This document shows positions 1 through 4,975 of a stretch of DNA of 13,106 nucleotides, piece by piece (position 1 is the stretch's first letter; every line of letters begins with the position of its first letter). This stretch comes from Treponema sp. (GTDB taxonomy: Bacteria; Spirochaetota; Spirochaetia; Treponematales; Breznakiellaceae): assembly GCA_031257595.1 (NCBI GenBank), contig JAIROH010000074.1, forward strand, positions 1 to 13,106, read 5' to 3'. The position numbers and the translations under genes are program-made. Below the pieces are notes generated by a model. That model saw only the letters and a program-made list of their open reading frames with translations, had not been told where the DNA came from and did not search any database.

Positions 1-291
1 GGCAAAAAACATAATGGGATAAAGGCCGAAAAAGATCGTTACAATACAGATAGCGTAACAAAGCTGGTAGCGTTTTGTTTTGGTACCCACAAAAAGCAGA
101 AGTACCGCGAAGACAGCCGTAACGGCGCAGGCTAGGGAATTTGCCACCGCCATCCCCGCCGCCAGGTCATAAATAGAGACAAACAGGGAAATAAAGAGCG
201 CGCTAATAGCCAGGACATTAAACAACCTCGCCCGAAACGGCAGTGCCGGGTCAAAGAAAACAGTATTCAGACGCCGCAGTATTTTTTTCAC
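1..291 (-). CDS. N-terminal part of a membrane sensor protein (partial)
   Basis: A GTG-started reading frame runs from 291 off the left edge: 97 residues are visible and no stop is met. A purine-rich GGGGGA lies a few bases before the GTG. The start is MKKILRRLNTVFFDPALPFR, a basic cytoplasmic stretch, followed by three hydrophobic helices at about residues 22-44, 47-69 and 78-97. From memory of the family, this pattern (short basic start, DPALPFRARLFN-like entry, then closely packed helices) resembles the membrane input domain of hybrid histidine kinases or diguanylate cyclases of treponemes and clostridia, but the catalytic part is outside the window. It is transcribed away from the prophage and is probably a host gene bordering the insertion. 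The reading frame is well supported; the sensor function is inference, and any multi-spanning membrane protein is possible. Confidence 0.6.
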   Translation of the reverse strand, partial: MKKILRRLNTVFFDPALPFRARLFNVLAISALFISLFVSIYDLAAGMAVANSLACAVTAVFAVLLLFVGTKTKRYQLCYAICIVTIFFGLYPIMFFA

Positions 292-369
292 GGTTTCCCC
301 CTGTTTTAATTCTCTCCCGCAAACCCTAGCTTAACCATAGAAACGCTAAAGGGCAAGGTAGCATTTCGT

Positions 370-655
370 TGTTTGCGGAAATTTGACATTTGCCGCCGGG
401 GATACCCAGTGTTTACGCGCAGTTCCAGGGCGGGAACCTTCAGGAGGCTGCCGGCGAGGATAAGGCGGGTTTCCGGAAGGGACAGGACCGGGCCTTCAAG
501 GGGGATAATCCGGAGACGGAGCAGAACCGCCTGTTTCACCCTGACCGGAAGCGGCCGAGGGGCGGGCAGCGGCGGGCCGGCCAGGACAATACAGTACACA
601 CGAAGAACATATGCCAAAGGAACACCAGAAATATGTGTCCTGGAATAAGGAATTA
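370..655. other. GC-rich gene-free island, possible decayed gene
   Basis: This GC-rich stretch sits between AT-rich flanks. It stays open in three overlapping frames: plus from TTG 373, plus from TTG 390, and minus from 617 to 306. None has a convincing ribosome binding site, and none of the three translations resembles a family I know. The plus frame from 390 has the most protein-like composition (charged, with a KAGFRKGQDRAFKGDNPE stretch), so a decayed gene on the plus strand is possible. The rest of 292-370 and 655-770 is AT-rich, and I see no gene in it. Confidence 0.25.
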
Positions 656-775
656 TGATGTAAACATATAGTATAAGCAGCTAAATTTAAGTAGAGTTAG
701 GGGTTAAATAAACATGATTATAAAAAACCTTCAAAAACCGGTGTTAAAAGCATATATAGGGCTTCTTATATATTA

Positions 776-809
776 CTGTTGTTCGGAAACTTCGGTTTCC
801 GAACAACAG
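776..809. repeat. Perfect 15-bp stem-loop with UUCG tetraloop
   Basis: The arms 776-790 and 795-809 pair perfectly over 15 bp around the loop TTCG, closed by C-G (the very stable cUUCGg tetraloop). The arm core is TTGTTCGGAAAC. No T-run follows on the plus strand, so it is not a classic terminator. It is the first of three hairpins upstream of the tRNA promoter and shares the TTGTTCG word with the hairpin at 846-882. Confidence 0.75.
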
Positions 810-820
810 CCGCTTGAAAA

Positions 821-841
821 CGGCAAAATGCCGAGCATTTT
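821..841. repeat. Two mutually exclusive small hairpins
   Basis: CGGCA (821-825) can pair with TGCCG (829-833), or AAAATGC (825-831) can pair with GCATTTT (835-841). The two foldings share bases and cannot both form. This lies between the two larger hairpins. An attenuator-like switch is possible, but there is no gene on the plus strand before the tRNA for it to control, so it may just be part of an intergenic repeat unit. Confidence 0.5.
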
Positions 842-845
842 ACGA

Positions 846-882
846 GACTTGTTCGATAGCCAACCGGGTTGTCGAACAAGTC
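846..882. repeat. 11-bp stem-loop, second copy of TTGTTCG arm
   Basis: GACTTGTTCGA (846-856) pairs with TCGAACAAGTC (872-882). Inside it, CAAC (861-864) pairs with GTTG (868-871), extending the hairpin past a TAGC bulge. The whole unit from about 772 to 894 is bounded by ATTACT and its complement AGTAAT. This suggests one intergenic repeat element of about 120 bp containing three hairpins. Confidence 0.65.
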
Positions 883-902
883 CAATATAGTAATCCGGAG
901 AA

Positions 903-932
903 TTGACTTTTTTGCCCGTTTTATGGTATAAA
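903..932 (+). promoter_or_regulatory. Sigma-70-type promoter for the tRNA
   Basis: A -35 box TTGACT (903-908), an 18-base spacer and a -10 box TATAAA (927-932) preceded by TG at 924-925 (extended -10) lie 15 bases before the tRNA. This is a near-consensus housekeeping promoter, as expected for a stable RNA. Confidence 0.75.
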
Positions 933-947
933 GAATTCTACTTTATC

Positions 948-1021
948 GGGCCTTTAGCTCAGTTGGTTAGAGCTGCGGACTCATAATCCGTAGGTCCCTG
1001 GTTCAAGTCCAGGAAGGCCCA
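948..1021 (+). tRNA. tRNA with CAU anticodon, probably tRNA-Ile2 (lysidine type)
   Basis: A full cloverleaf folds: acceptor GGGCCTT/AAGGCCC (948-954, 1014-1020), D stem GCTC/GAGC (957-960, 970-973), anticodon stem 975-979/987-991 with one G-U pair, loop CTCATAA with anticodon CAT at 982-984, T stem CCTGG/CCAGG (997-1001, 1009-1013) with TTCAAGT, and discriminator A at 1021. CCA is not encoded. A CAT anticodon can be elongator Met, initiator Met or Ile2. The C4-G69 and C5-G68 pairs are known recognition elements of the lysidine synthase TilS, and the body resembles Bacillus tRNA-Ile(CAU), so Ile2 is favoured over Met. The integrase starts 120 bp downstream, so the 3' half is the likely attachment site. 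No second copy of the tRNA 3' end is visible in the window. Confidence 0.93.
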
Positions 1022-1039
1022 GGACGTAATTTGTTGTAA

Positions 1040-1045
1040 TATAAT
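1040..1045 (+). promoter_or_regulatory. Candidate -10 box of the integrase promoter
   Basis: TATAAT at 1040-1045 is a perfect -10 match in an AT-rich spacer about 95 bp before the integrase start. No good -35 box stands at the right distance (1017-1022 falls in the tRNA end), so this promoter would need an activator, or else the integrase is read through from the tRNA promoter. Confidence 0.35.
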
Positions 1046-1089
1046 GAATTAGCAAAACGGTATTTTTCAAAAAACACGAGCCGGGTAGC

Positions 1090-1111
1090 ATCGTGCACTT
1101 ATCGTGCATTT
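1090..1111. repeat. Tandem 11-bp repeat upstream of integrase
   Basis: ATCGTGCACTT (1090-1100) is followed directly by ATCGTGCATTT (1101-1111), differing at one base. The 11-bp period is one helical turn. It lies between the putative attachment site and the integrase ribosome binding site, where arm-type integrase sites, excisionase sites or a repressor operator would be expected. The role is inferred. Confidence 0.6.
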
Positions 1112-1140
1112 ATTTTTCCGTCCGATAGGAGGATGATGCT

Positions 1141-2409
1141 ATGTCCCGATCCCAAAAACCTTTCACGACGCCAAGACGAAACGATACCAAGACCTTTCAG
1201 ATAACGATCAGTCCCTCAAGCGGCCTGCCCTGGCGGGTTTGCCTGGAATGGCGCCGCAGGAGCTTCCGGGACTTCCCCGATGCCCTCGCCCAATACCGGA
1301 ATCCCAGAACCAAGGCCGCGGCGGAGGCCGGCGCCTTCGCCCTTGTTGAATACCTCAAGAAAAAGCAGGAAGAAGGCGCTGGCCAGCGGGTCCGTACCGA
1401 GGATGTCACCGTCGGCACCTGGATAGAGAAGTTTACCGCCCTGGAGACCAGCCCCCGGACCGGCATCAACGCTTCCCGGAACCGGCCCTATTCCCCACAT
1501 ACGGTGGATACCTACCGGGGCTATTATACCGCCCACATCAAAGGGGACCCGTTTACCAAACTGAAAATGGCGGAGGTAGAGGAAGAAGACGCCATGGAGT
1601 TCGTTACCCGGTTGTCTGTTAAAAAACTAACCGGCGGCAGGCCCATGGCCGGAACGAGGACGTTTGCCGGAATAATCATCTTTGTCCGGATGGCTTTCCG
1701 GGAATACCAGCGGAAAAACCGCAAGTGGTTTAATCCGCTGCAATACATTGATTCGCCGTCCATTAACCGTGGTGCCCGGGATGCCCTGCCGGAAGACGAG
1801 ATGCTCAGGCTCTTTGAGCCGTGGGTTCTTGAAAGCGCCATGGAACTGGCGGTTTGCGCCGCTATGTTCCTGTCAGGTCTCAGACGGTCGGAGATTTTCG
1901 CGCTCAAACCGGAATGCCTGGACTGGCATACCCCGAAAATCACCGTAAAGAACGCCTGGCAGAATTTTAATAGAAAAACCAGGGTATTAGGCCCGCCCAA
2001 GGGGAAAAAGGAACGGAGCGCCCCATTTGACCCCGTTCTGCAGGAAGCGATAAAGAAACTGTGGGAAGAAAACGGCAAGCATGAATTTGTTTTTAGTTAT
2101 AAGGACGGTACGACTCCGGGGCCTTCATGGATCAAGGGCAGATTCAGGAAATGGTTGGACCGCGCCGGGATCGAACCAGGGGGCCGGAAAATTGTCCCCC
2201 ACAGTTCCCGGCATTCCCTGGCGTCCCTGCTGGAAGAAAGGGGGGTTTCACTCAGGTATATTCAGGAACTACTCGGGCATTCCGATTTGAAAACCACGAA
2301 GATATACCTTCATTCAACGGAGAAGACCATCAGGGATATAGGGAAAAAAATCACTGAGGCAAGGCAACGGAAACCGGAGGAAAACATAGTCGAATTCAAA
2401 ACATCATGA
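1141..2409 (+). CDS. int: Phage tyrosine integrase
   Basis: This is a 422-residue site-specific recombinase of the tyrosine family, which inserts and excises the element at the adjacent tRNA. The ATG at 1141 follows a strong AGGAGG (1127-1132) at 8 bases. The N-terminal 80 residues are basic and probably bind arm sites; a core-binding helical domain spans about 90-190; the catalytic domain spans about 215-405. Visible active-site residues are Arg248 (in SGLRRSE), a lysine near 287-291 (PPKGKKERS), His354 and Arg357 (PHSSRHS), His380 (LLGH) and the nucleophile Tyr389 (TKIYLH). All are present, so the enzyme looks functional. Length and order are typical of phage and ICE integrases next to tRNA genes. 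It is read away from the tRNA and converges on the late genes. Confidence 0.95.
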   Translation: MSRSQKPFTTPRRNDTKTFQITISPSSGLPWRVCLEWRRRSFRDFPDALAQYRNPRTKAAAEAGAFALVEYLKKKQEEGAGQRVRTEDVTVGTWIEKFTALETSPRTGINASRNRPYSPHTVDTYRGYYTAHIKGDPFTKLKMAEVEEEDAMEFVTRLSVKKLTGGRPMAGTRTFAGIIIFVRMAFREYQRKNRKWFNPLQYIDSPSINRGARDALPEDEMLRLFEPWVLESAMELAVCAAMFLSGLRRSEIFALKPECLDWHTPKITVKNAWQNFNRKTRVLGPPKGKKERSAPFDPVLQEAIKKLWEENGKHEFVFSYKDGTTPGPSWIKGRFRKWLDRAGIEPGGRKIVPHSSRHSLASLLEERGVSLRYIQELLGHSDLKTTKIYLHSTEKTIRDIGKKITEARQRKPEENIVEFKTS

Positions 2410-2412
2410 CCT

Positions 2413-2590
2413 CTGCCGGTTTTCTCACGTAAAAAAGGCGGGTCGATATAGAAAAACGCGTCCGGCATATCCCTGCTTCGGATTACCCGCAAAGCATCGC
2501 AACATTCGATTTGCGTCCGCTGAAGCCTTATCGCGTAATTCTCGGTAAAGGACTCCCGTTTGTTACGGTCGCCGAACCTTACTAAACCGG
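2413..2590 (-). pseudogene. DNA adenine methylase remnant (D12/Dam class)
   Basis: A minus-strand frame without a start codon reads ...RESFTENYAIRLQRTQIE, then CCDALRVIRSRDMPDAFFYI, then DPPF. This matches the central part of D12-class N6-adenine DNA methyltransferases; DPPF (encoded at 2433-2444) is the catalytic DPPY-type motif that positions the target adenine. Only about 55 residues of a protein usually near 270 are recognisable. After DPPF the frame soon runs into the antisense of the integrase 3' end, and upstream it runs into the end of the spanin-like gene in another frame, so both the start and the C-terminal half are gone. Phage Dam-like genes near the end of late operons are common. 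The remnant suggests that recombination replaced the region next to the integrase. It is surely inactive. Confidence 0.72.
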
Positions 2591-3181
2591 GATGATCCGG
2601 AGAAACCGGAGTACCCGAATAACGATAAATCCGACAATTGCCAGAGCCAGGGCGATCATGATTGCTAAAAAAAGATTACGTTGGCCGCCCGCCTTAGCCA
2701 GCTTCTCCTTTGTTTCTGTCAGTTCTTCTTTTACCTCAGCACCGGCGGCTTCCCGCTTGTCATGCTCCCCAGACAGGGCCGCGTTGATTTCCCGTTGCCG
2801 GGCAAGCTGAACATTCAACCGCTCCACGTCTACCCGGGTTACGGCAGCCTGTTCAGCCAACACCCCGGCCTCAGCCTGAGCAACCGATACCTGGCGCAAG
2901 AGGGCGCTTTTCTCGACCTCCCCCAAGCCGGACCCGCTGATTGCCGTTTCGACACCGGCAAGCTCCTTGACTATCCGGCCGGCCTGTTCGTCTACCAGAT
3001 CAACATCAGCGGCTATAGCAGTACCGGTTATGGCGATTTCGGTCCCGGCTTGCTTTGCGTCTCGCTCGACTGAACGGTACTCTGAGTCATCGTGGAACGA
3101 CGGTCCTGTATGACACCCCACACAGAACAAAGCAACAAGACAACCAGCAAAATAATCAGACAAACACGGTTTTCTTCGCAC
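2582..3181 (-). CDS. Spanin-like lipoprotein with C-terminal membrane anchor
   Basis: The 199-residue protein starts at GTG 3181, one base after the preceding stop, with GGGAG about 9 bases upstream. It has an N-terminal signal with a lipobox-like end (LFCVGC, Cys23; the -3 Cys is unusual, but spirochaete lipoboxes are relaxed). A long Ala/Glu/Lys-rich helical, coiled-coil-prone body spans about 45-165, and one strong transmembrane helix about 169-190 is followed by a short basic tail. An outer-membrane lipid anchor plus a C-terminal inner-membrane anchor is the topology of unimolecular spanins (T1 gp11 type), which fuse the two membranes in the last step of lysis. Its place as last gene of the lysis region fits. 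No family match was recognised by sequence; the role rests on topology and context. Confidence 0.55.
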   Translation of the reverse strand: MRRKPCLSDYFAGCLVALFCVGCHTGPSFHDDSEYRSVERDAKQAGTEIAITGTAIAADVDLVDEQAGRIVKELAGVETAISGSGLGEVEKSALLRQVSVAQAEAGVLAEQAAVTRVDVERLNVQLARQREINAALSGEHDKREAAGAEVKEELTETKEKLAKAGGQRNLFLAIMIALALAIVGFIVIRVLRFLRIIPV

Positions 3182-3182
3182 A

Positions 3183-3398
3183 TTACTGCTCCCGCCTGTC
3201 CAGCGCAGGCTGGTAATATTTTGACCTCTGCCAGTTATCCGCTACGTTGGCTCCCTGGAAAAACCCGCAGGCTCCCACGATCCCCGCGACTACGGCGGGT
3301 CCTATCGCGGTTACCGCTTCCGGGGCCAGGCCGAGGGTAAACCCGTATATCCCCAGGAGTGAGACAATCCCCACAATAAAGGCGTGCTTCTTTTTCAT
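3183..3398 (-). CDS. Small two-helix membrane protein, holin candidate
   Basis: The protein has 71 residues and starts MKKKHAFIVGIVSLLG. The ATG at 3398 is chosen over upstream starts because GGGAGG (3409-3414) precedes it and the previous gene stops at 3401. There are two hydrophobic segments at about 6-24 and 29-49, both Gly/Ala-rich, and a charged C-terminal tail (QRSKYYQPALDRREQ). Small size, basic N-terminus, two helices and a charged tail fit a class II-like holin, the membrane pore former that times lysis. It lies directly before the spanin-like gene. I do not recognise a named family. Confidence 0.5.
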   Translation of the reverse strand: MKKKHAFIVGIVSLLGIYGFTLGLAPEAVTAIGPAVVAGIVGACGFFQGANVADNWQRSKYYQPALDRREQ

Positions 3399-3400
3399 GT

Positions 3401-3628
3401 TTATACAGCCTCCCTGGGTTGTTCTATAATTACAGCTTCCAATTCGCAATTTTCGCATTGGCTCCTGTCGGTCTCCCGGTATTCGCACAGACTGCAAAGT
3501 GAGAAAACTTTTTCTTTTGACGGTATCCGTCTGATAAGAATTCTTTGATACGTGTTTTTTCCGTTTACGGATGGTTTGACTGTACCGATTATTTCAAACT
3601 CCAGGCACATACCCTTTTCTATTTTCAT
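3401..3628 (-). CDS. Small zinc-ribbon-like protein of unknown function
   Basis: The protein has 75 residues. ATG 3628 is chosen because AGGAGG (3634-3639) stands 5 bases away and the ATG overlaps the previous stop as ATGA. A beta-rich N-terminal half (CLEFEIIGTVKPSVNGKN) is followed by Cys45-x2-Cys48-x9-Cys58-x2-Cys61, a four-cysteine pattern that probably binds one zinc ion. Such small zinc-ribbon proteins occur in many phages without assigned function. It sits inside the lysis region, between the possible hydrolase and the second holin candidate. A longer frame opens upstream to 3754, but that part is antisense-like and overlaps the previous gene. Confidence 0.7.
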   Translation of the reverse strand: MKIEKGMCLEFEIIGTVKPSVNGKNTYQRILIRRIPSKEKVFSLCSLCEYRETDRSQCENCELEAVIIEQPREAV

Positions 3629-4050
3629 CCCACCCTCCTGAATACCCGCTTTGACACTATCTTCCCGTACCGTACCGTCATACTGTCGTGCAGGCTGTCC
3701 CAATCCGGCAGCCGGAAGTGCCCGATAACAGCGCCGGTCTTCGTCCGCTCCCACCGGTCTACCACATACTCCCCCGGGGCTGGGATGTAGTCAGGGTCGG
3801 CCTTCTCCACCGTCCAGCGGCCTCCGGCAAACATGGACAACAGCGCGGCCGGATTTTCCACGAAAAAATTGTTGTTGTCGTCCGGGTTATTTTCGTTGTA
3901 ATAAATGTACCCCCGCTCTATCCCCTGATAAAGCGCGCTGATGAGGTCAAGATTCCGCCTCCGCGCGCGCTCGGCGATTTCAAGAATGTCTAAGGCGTAG
4001 CAGGCAGCCTCGCCCGCTTCCCCTAAAAGTGTCTGGATTCCCGATCTCAT
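3625..4050 (-). CDS. DUF261-like protein, possible cysteine hydrolase/endolysin
   Basis: The protein has 141 residues. ATG 4050 overlaps the preceding TGA as ATGA, with GGAG a few bases upstream, so it is preferred to a longer start at 4155. The N-terminal helix holds Cys17 (GEAGEAACYALDILEIAE), and the C-terminal part has GHFRLPDWDSL (His111, Asp116/Asp118) followed by a YGKIVSKRVFR tail. A Cys near the N-terminus with a later His-Asp pair is the order of papain-like/C39-like peptidases, and the ending resembles DUF261, a family described from Borrelia phage-like plasmids. Position between two holin-like genes makes it the best endolysin candidate here. Both the family assignment and the activity are tentative; no other murein hydrolase is visible in the window. 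Confidence 0.5.
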   Translation of the reverse strand: MRSGIQTLLGEAGEAACYALDILEIAERARRRNLDLISALYQGIERGYIYYNENNPDDNNNFFVENPAALLSMFAGGRWTVEKADPDYIPAPGEYVVDRWERTKTGAVIGHFRLPDWDSLHDSMTVRYGKIVSKRVFRRVG

Positions 4051-4250
4051 TTTGTCTCCAAAAACAGTCTCAGTATCGCGGGGATTTGGGTTAAAACCGC
4101 CCCCCCGATAGCCGTACCGATAAGCATGATAGCCCTCCCGGTAAAGGTGTCCCACATTAAGGCTTTTTTTTTCATGGGGGCTTGTTCCAATTTATTAAGC
4201 CGCTCCCAGTTTTCTTTGATGTGTTCTTGGTTTTTGATATGCTCTTTCAT
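4047..4250 (-). CDS. XhlA/holin-like small membrane protein
   Basis: The protein has 67 residues. ATG 4250 overlaps the upstream TGA as ATGA; a GTG at 4262 is the alternative start. The N-terminal part is polar and coiled-coil-prone (MKEHIKNQEHIKENWERLNK), residues 26-29 are basic, and one hydrophobic helix spans about 38-63 (IMLIGTAIGGAVLTQIPAIL). This layout, soluble coiled coil plus one C-terminal membrane helix, is that of XhlA-type lysis accessory proteins and single-pass holins. The neighbour upstream is also a small coiled-coil protein, so the two may pair. Assignment is by architecture, not by a conserved motif. Confidence 0.55.
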   Translation of the reverse strand: MKEHIKNQEHIKENWERLNKLEQAPMKKKALMWDTFTGRAIMLIGTAIGGAVLTQIPAILRLFLETK

Positions 4251-4387
4251 AAGCTGATCCACTTTACGTCGAAAGCGGCTTTCCGAGCTTCCTCGGCACG
4301 GACTTCCCGGTCTATACGTTCAAGCAGCACCTCTATCTTTTCAAGACGTTGTAGTATCGCCATAATGTTTTCGCTTTCTTCGTTCAT
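4247..4387 (-). CDS. 46-residue coiled-coil protein
   Basis: A short gene starts at ATG 4387 with GGAGG (4392-4396) just upstream. The product, beginning MNEESENIMAILQRLEKIEV, is a single amphipathic helix with a heptad of Ile/Leu/Val at residues 8, 12, 15, 18, 22, 25 and 29, ending in a short hydrophobic patch (FDVKWISL). There is no membrane helix. It overlaps the next gene by ATGA, so the two are translationally coupled. It may assemble with the coiled-coil N-terminus of the membrane protein downstream. Function is unknown. Confidence 0.6.
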   Translation of the reverse strand: MNEESENIMAILQRLEKIEVLLERIDREVRAEEARKAAFDVKWISL

Positions 4388-4438
4388 GGTTCCTCCGTAT
4401 ACCGGCAATATAGGGCATCTAAAGTGTTTTAACACCGG

Positions 4439-4460
4439 CCCGGCAGTGGACGCTGCCGGG
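4439..4460 (-). terminator. 8-bp GC-rich stem-loop between tail and lysis genes
   Basis: CCCGGCAG (4439-4446) pairs with CTGCCGGG (4453-4460) around a 6-base loop, just after the tail-fibre chaperone stop on the minus strand. There is no T-run behind it, only GTGTTAAAACAC, so it may be a weak terminator or an RNA-processing/stability element separating the tail and lysis genes. Confidence 0.35.
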
Positions 4461-4466
4461 TTTCTG

Positions 4467-4817
4467 CTATGCGGACAGCGCTTCGATCTCCTGCCGCCAT
4501 GCCTGGCGCTGGGCGATCTTATCCGCGTACTCTTCCACCGTGGCAGAGCCTTCCGCAATCTTGGCGGCGATGTAATCTGTCTCCGCCAGTTTTTGCTTCA
4601 AGATAGTGATCCGCCGCACGTTTTCTTCGGCCTGGATTTCGGCCTCAAACTTACCGAGAACAATTTCGCCATCCACCAATCGGGCAAGGCCGCCGGCGGC
4701 TTCCCATTCCGCCTCGGTGACAGTCATGTCAGGGGTGCTGATACCGTCCAGGGCTTCCATCGCCTCAAGGTCCGTGTGGGCGATTACTATTCCGTTCTTT
4801 CGTATTAAGTAAATCAT
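4467..4817 (-). CDS. Probable tail-fibre assembly chaperone
   Basis: The protein has 116 residues. ATG 4817 is chosen because a strong AGGAGG stands about 6 bases upstream; an in-frame extension to 4976 would overlap the fibre gene. The start (MIYLIRKNGIVIAHTDLEAM) is a short beta-rich part, followed by an acidic helix and a C-terminal helical pair (KQKLAETDYIAAKIAEGSAT...EEYADKIAQRQAWRQEIEAL). The Tyr-Ile-Ala-Lys-Ile-x-Glu-Gly and Arg-x-x-Trp-Arg-x-Glu-Ile pattern is common at the ends of phage tail-fibre assembly proteins (Tfa/DUF4376/XkdW type). It directly follows the fibre gene by 29 bases, the usual place for the chaperone that folds the fibre tip. Confidence 0.6.
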   Translation of the reverse strand: MIYLIRKNGIVIAHTDLEAMEALDGISTPDMTVTEAEWEAAGGLARLVDGEIVLGKFEAEIQAEENVRRITILKQKLAETDYIAAKIAEGSATVEEYADKIAQRQAWRQEIEALSA

Positions 4818-4846
4818 GTTTTCCTCCTGGTTATTGTTATGCGCGT

Positions 4847-4975
4847 TTACGCGATACAGAAAGCGGGGGCGCAGCCAAAAATAGCAGACGCATCGGCGCT
4901 GTGGGCAAGACCAATGGCGCCGATATAAGCAAAATCGGCCGCAGACGCGACGGCAGGAGAACATTCCCAATGCCA
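4847..4975 (-). other. Candidate DGR variable region at 3' end of fibre gene
   Basis: This covers codons 308-350 of the tail fibre. The conserved ends (WHWECSP and GCAPAFCI) frame 26 codons rich in NNC/NNT. From memory, related DUF6273 proteins show Asn-rich versions of this stretch with the same spacing from SP to GCAP. The tail end GCAPAFCI would correspond to the conserved initiation side (IMH-like). No AAC/AAT-rich near-copy was found by eye elsewhere in the window. Confidence 0.45.

Noticed and set aside
2367..2424. Terminator for the integrase formed by GAAACCGG and CCGGTTTTC
   Set aside because: One arm is inside the gene, the loop is about 40 bases and no T-run follows.
2310..2492. 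60-codon minus-strand gene starting at MRVIRS
   Set aside because: It joins a methylase remnant to antisense integrase; homology begins before the apparent start, so it is a pseudogene piece, not a gene.
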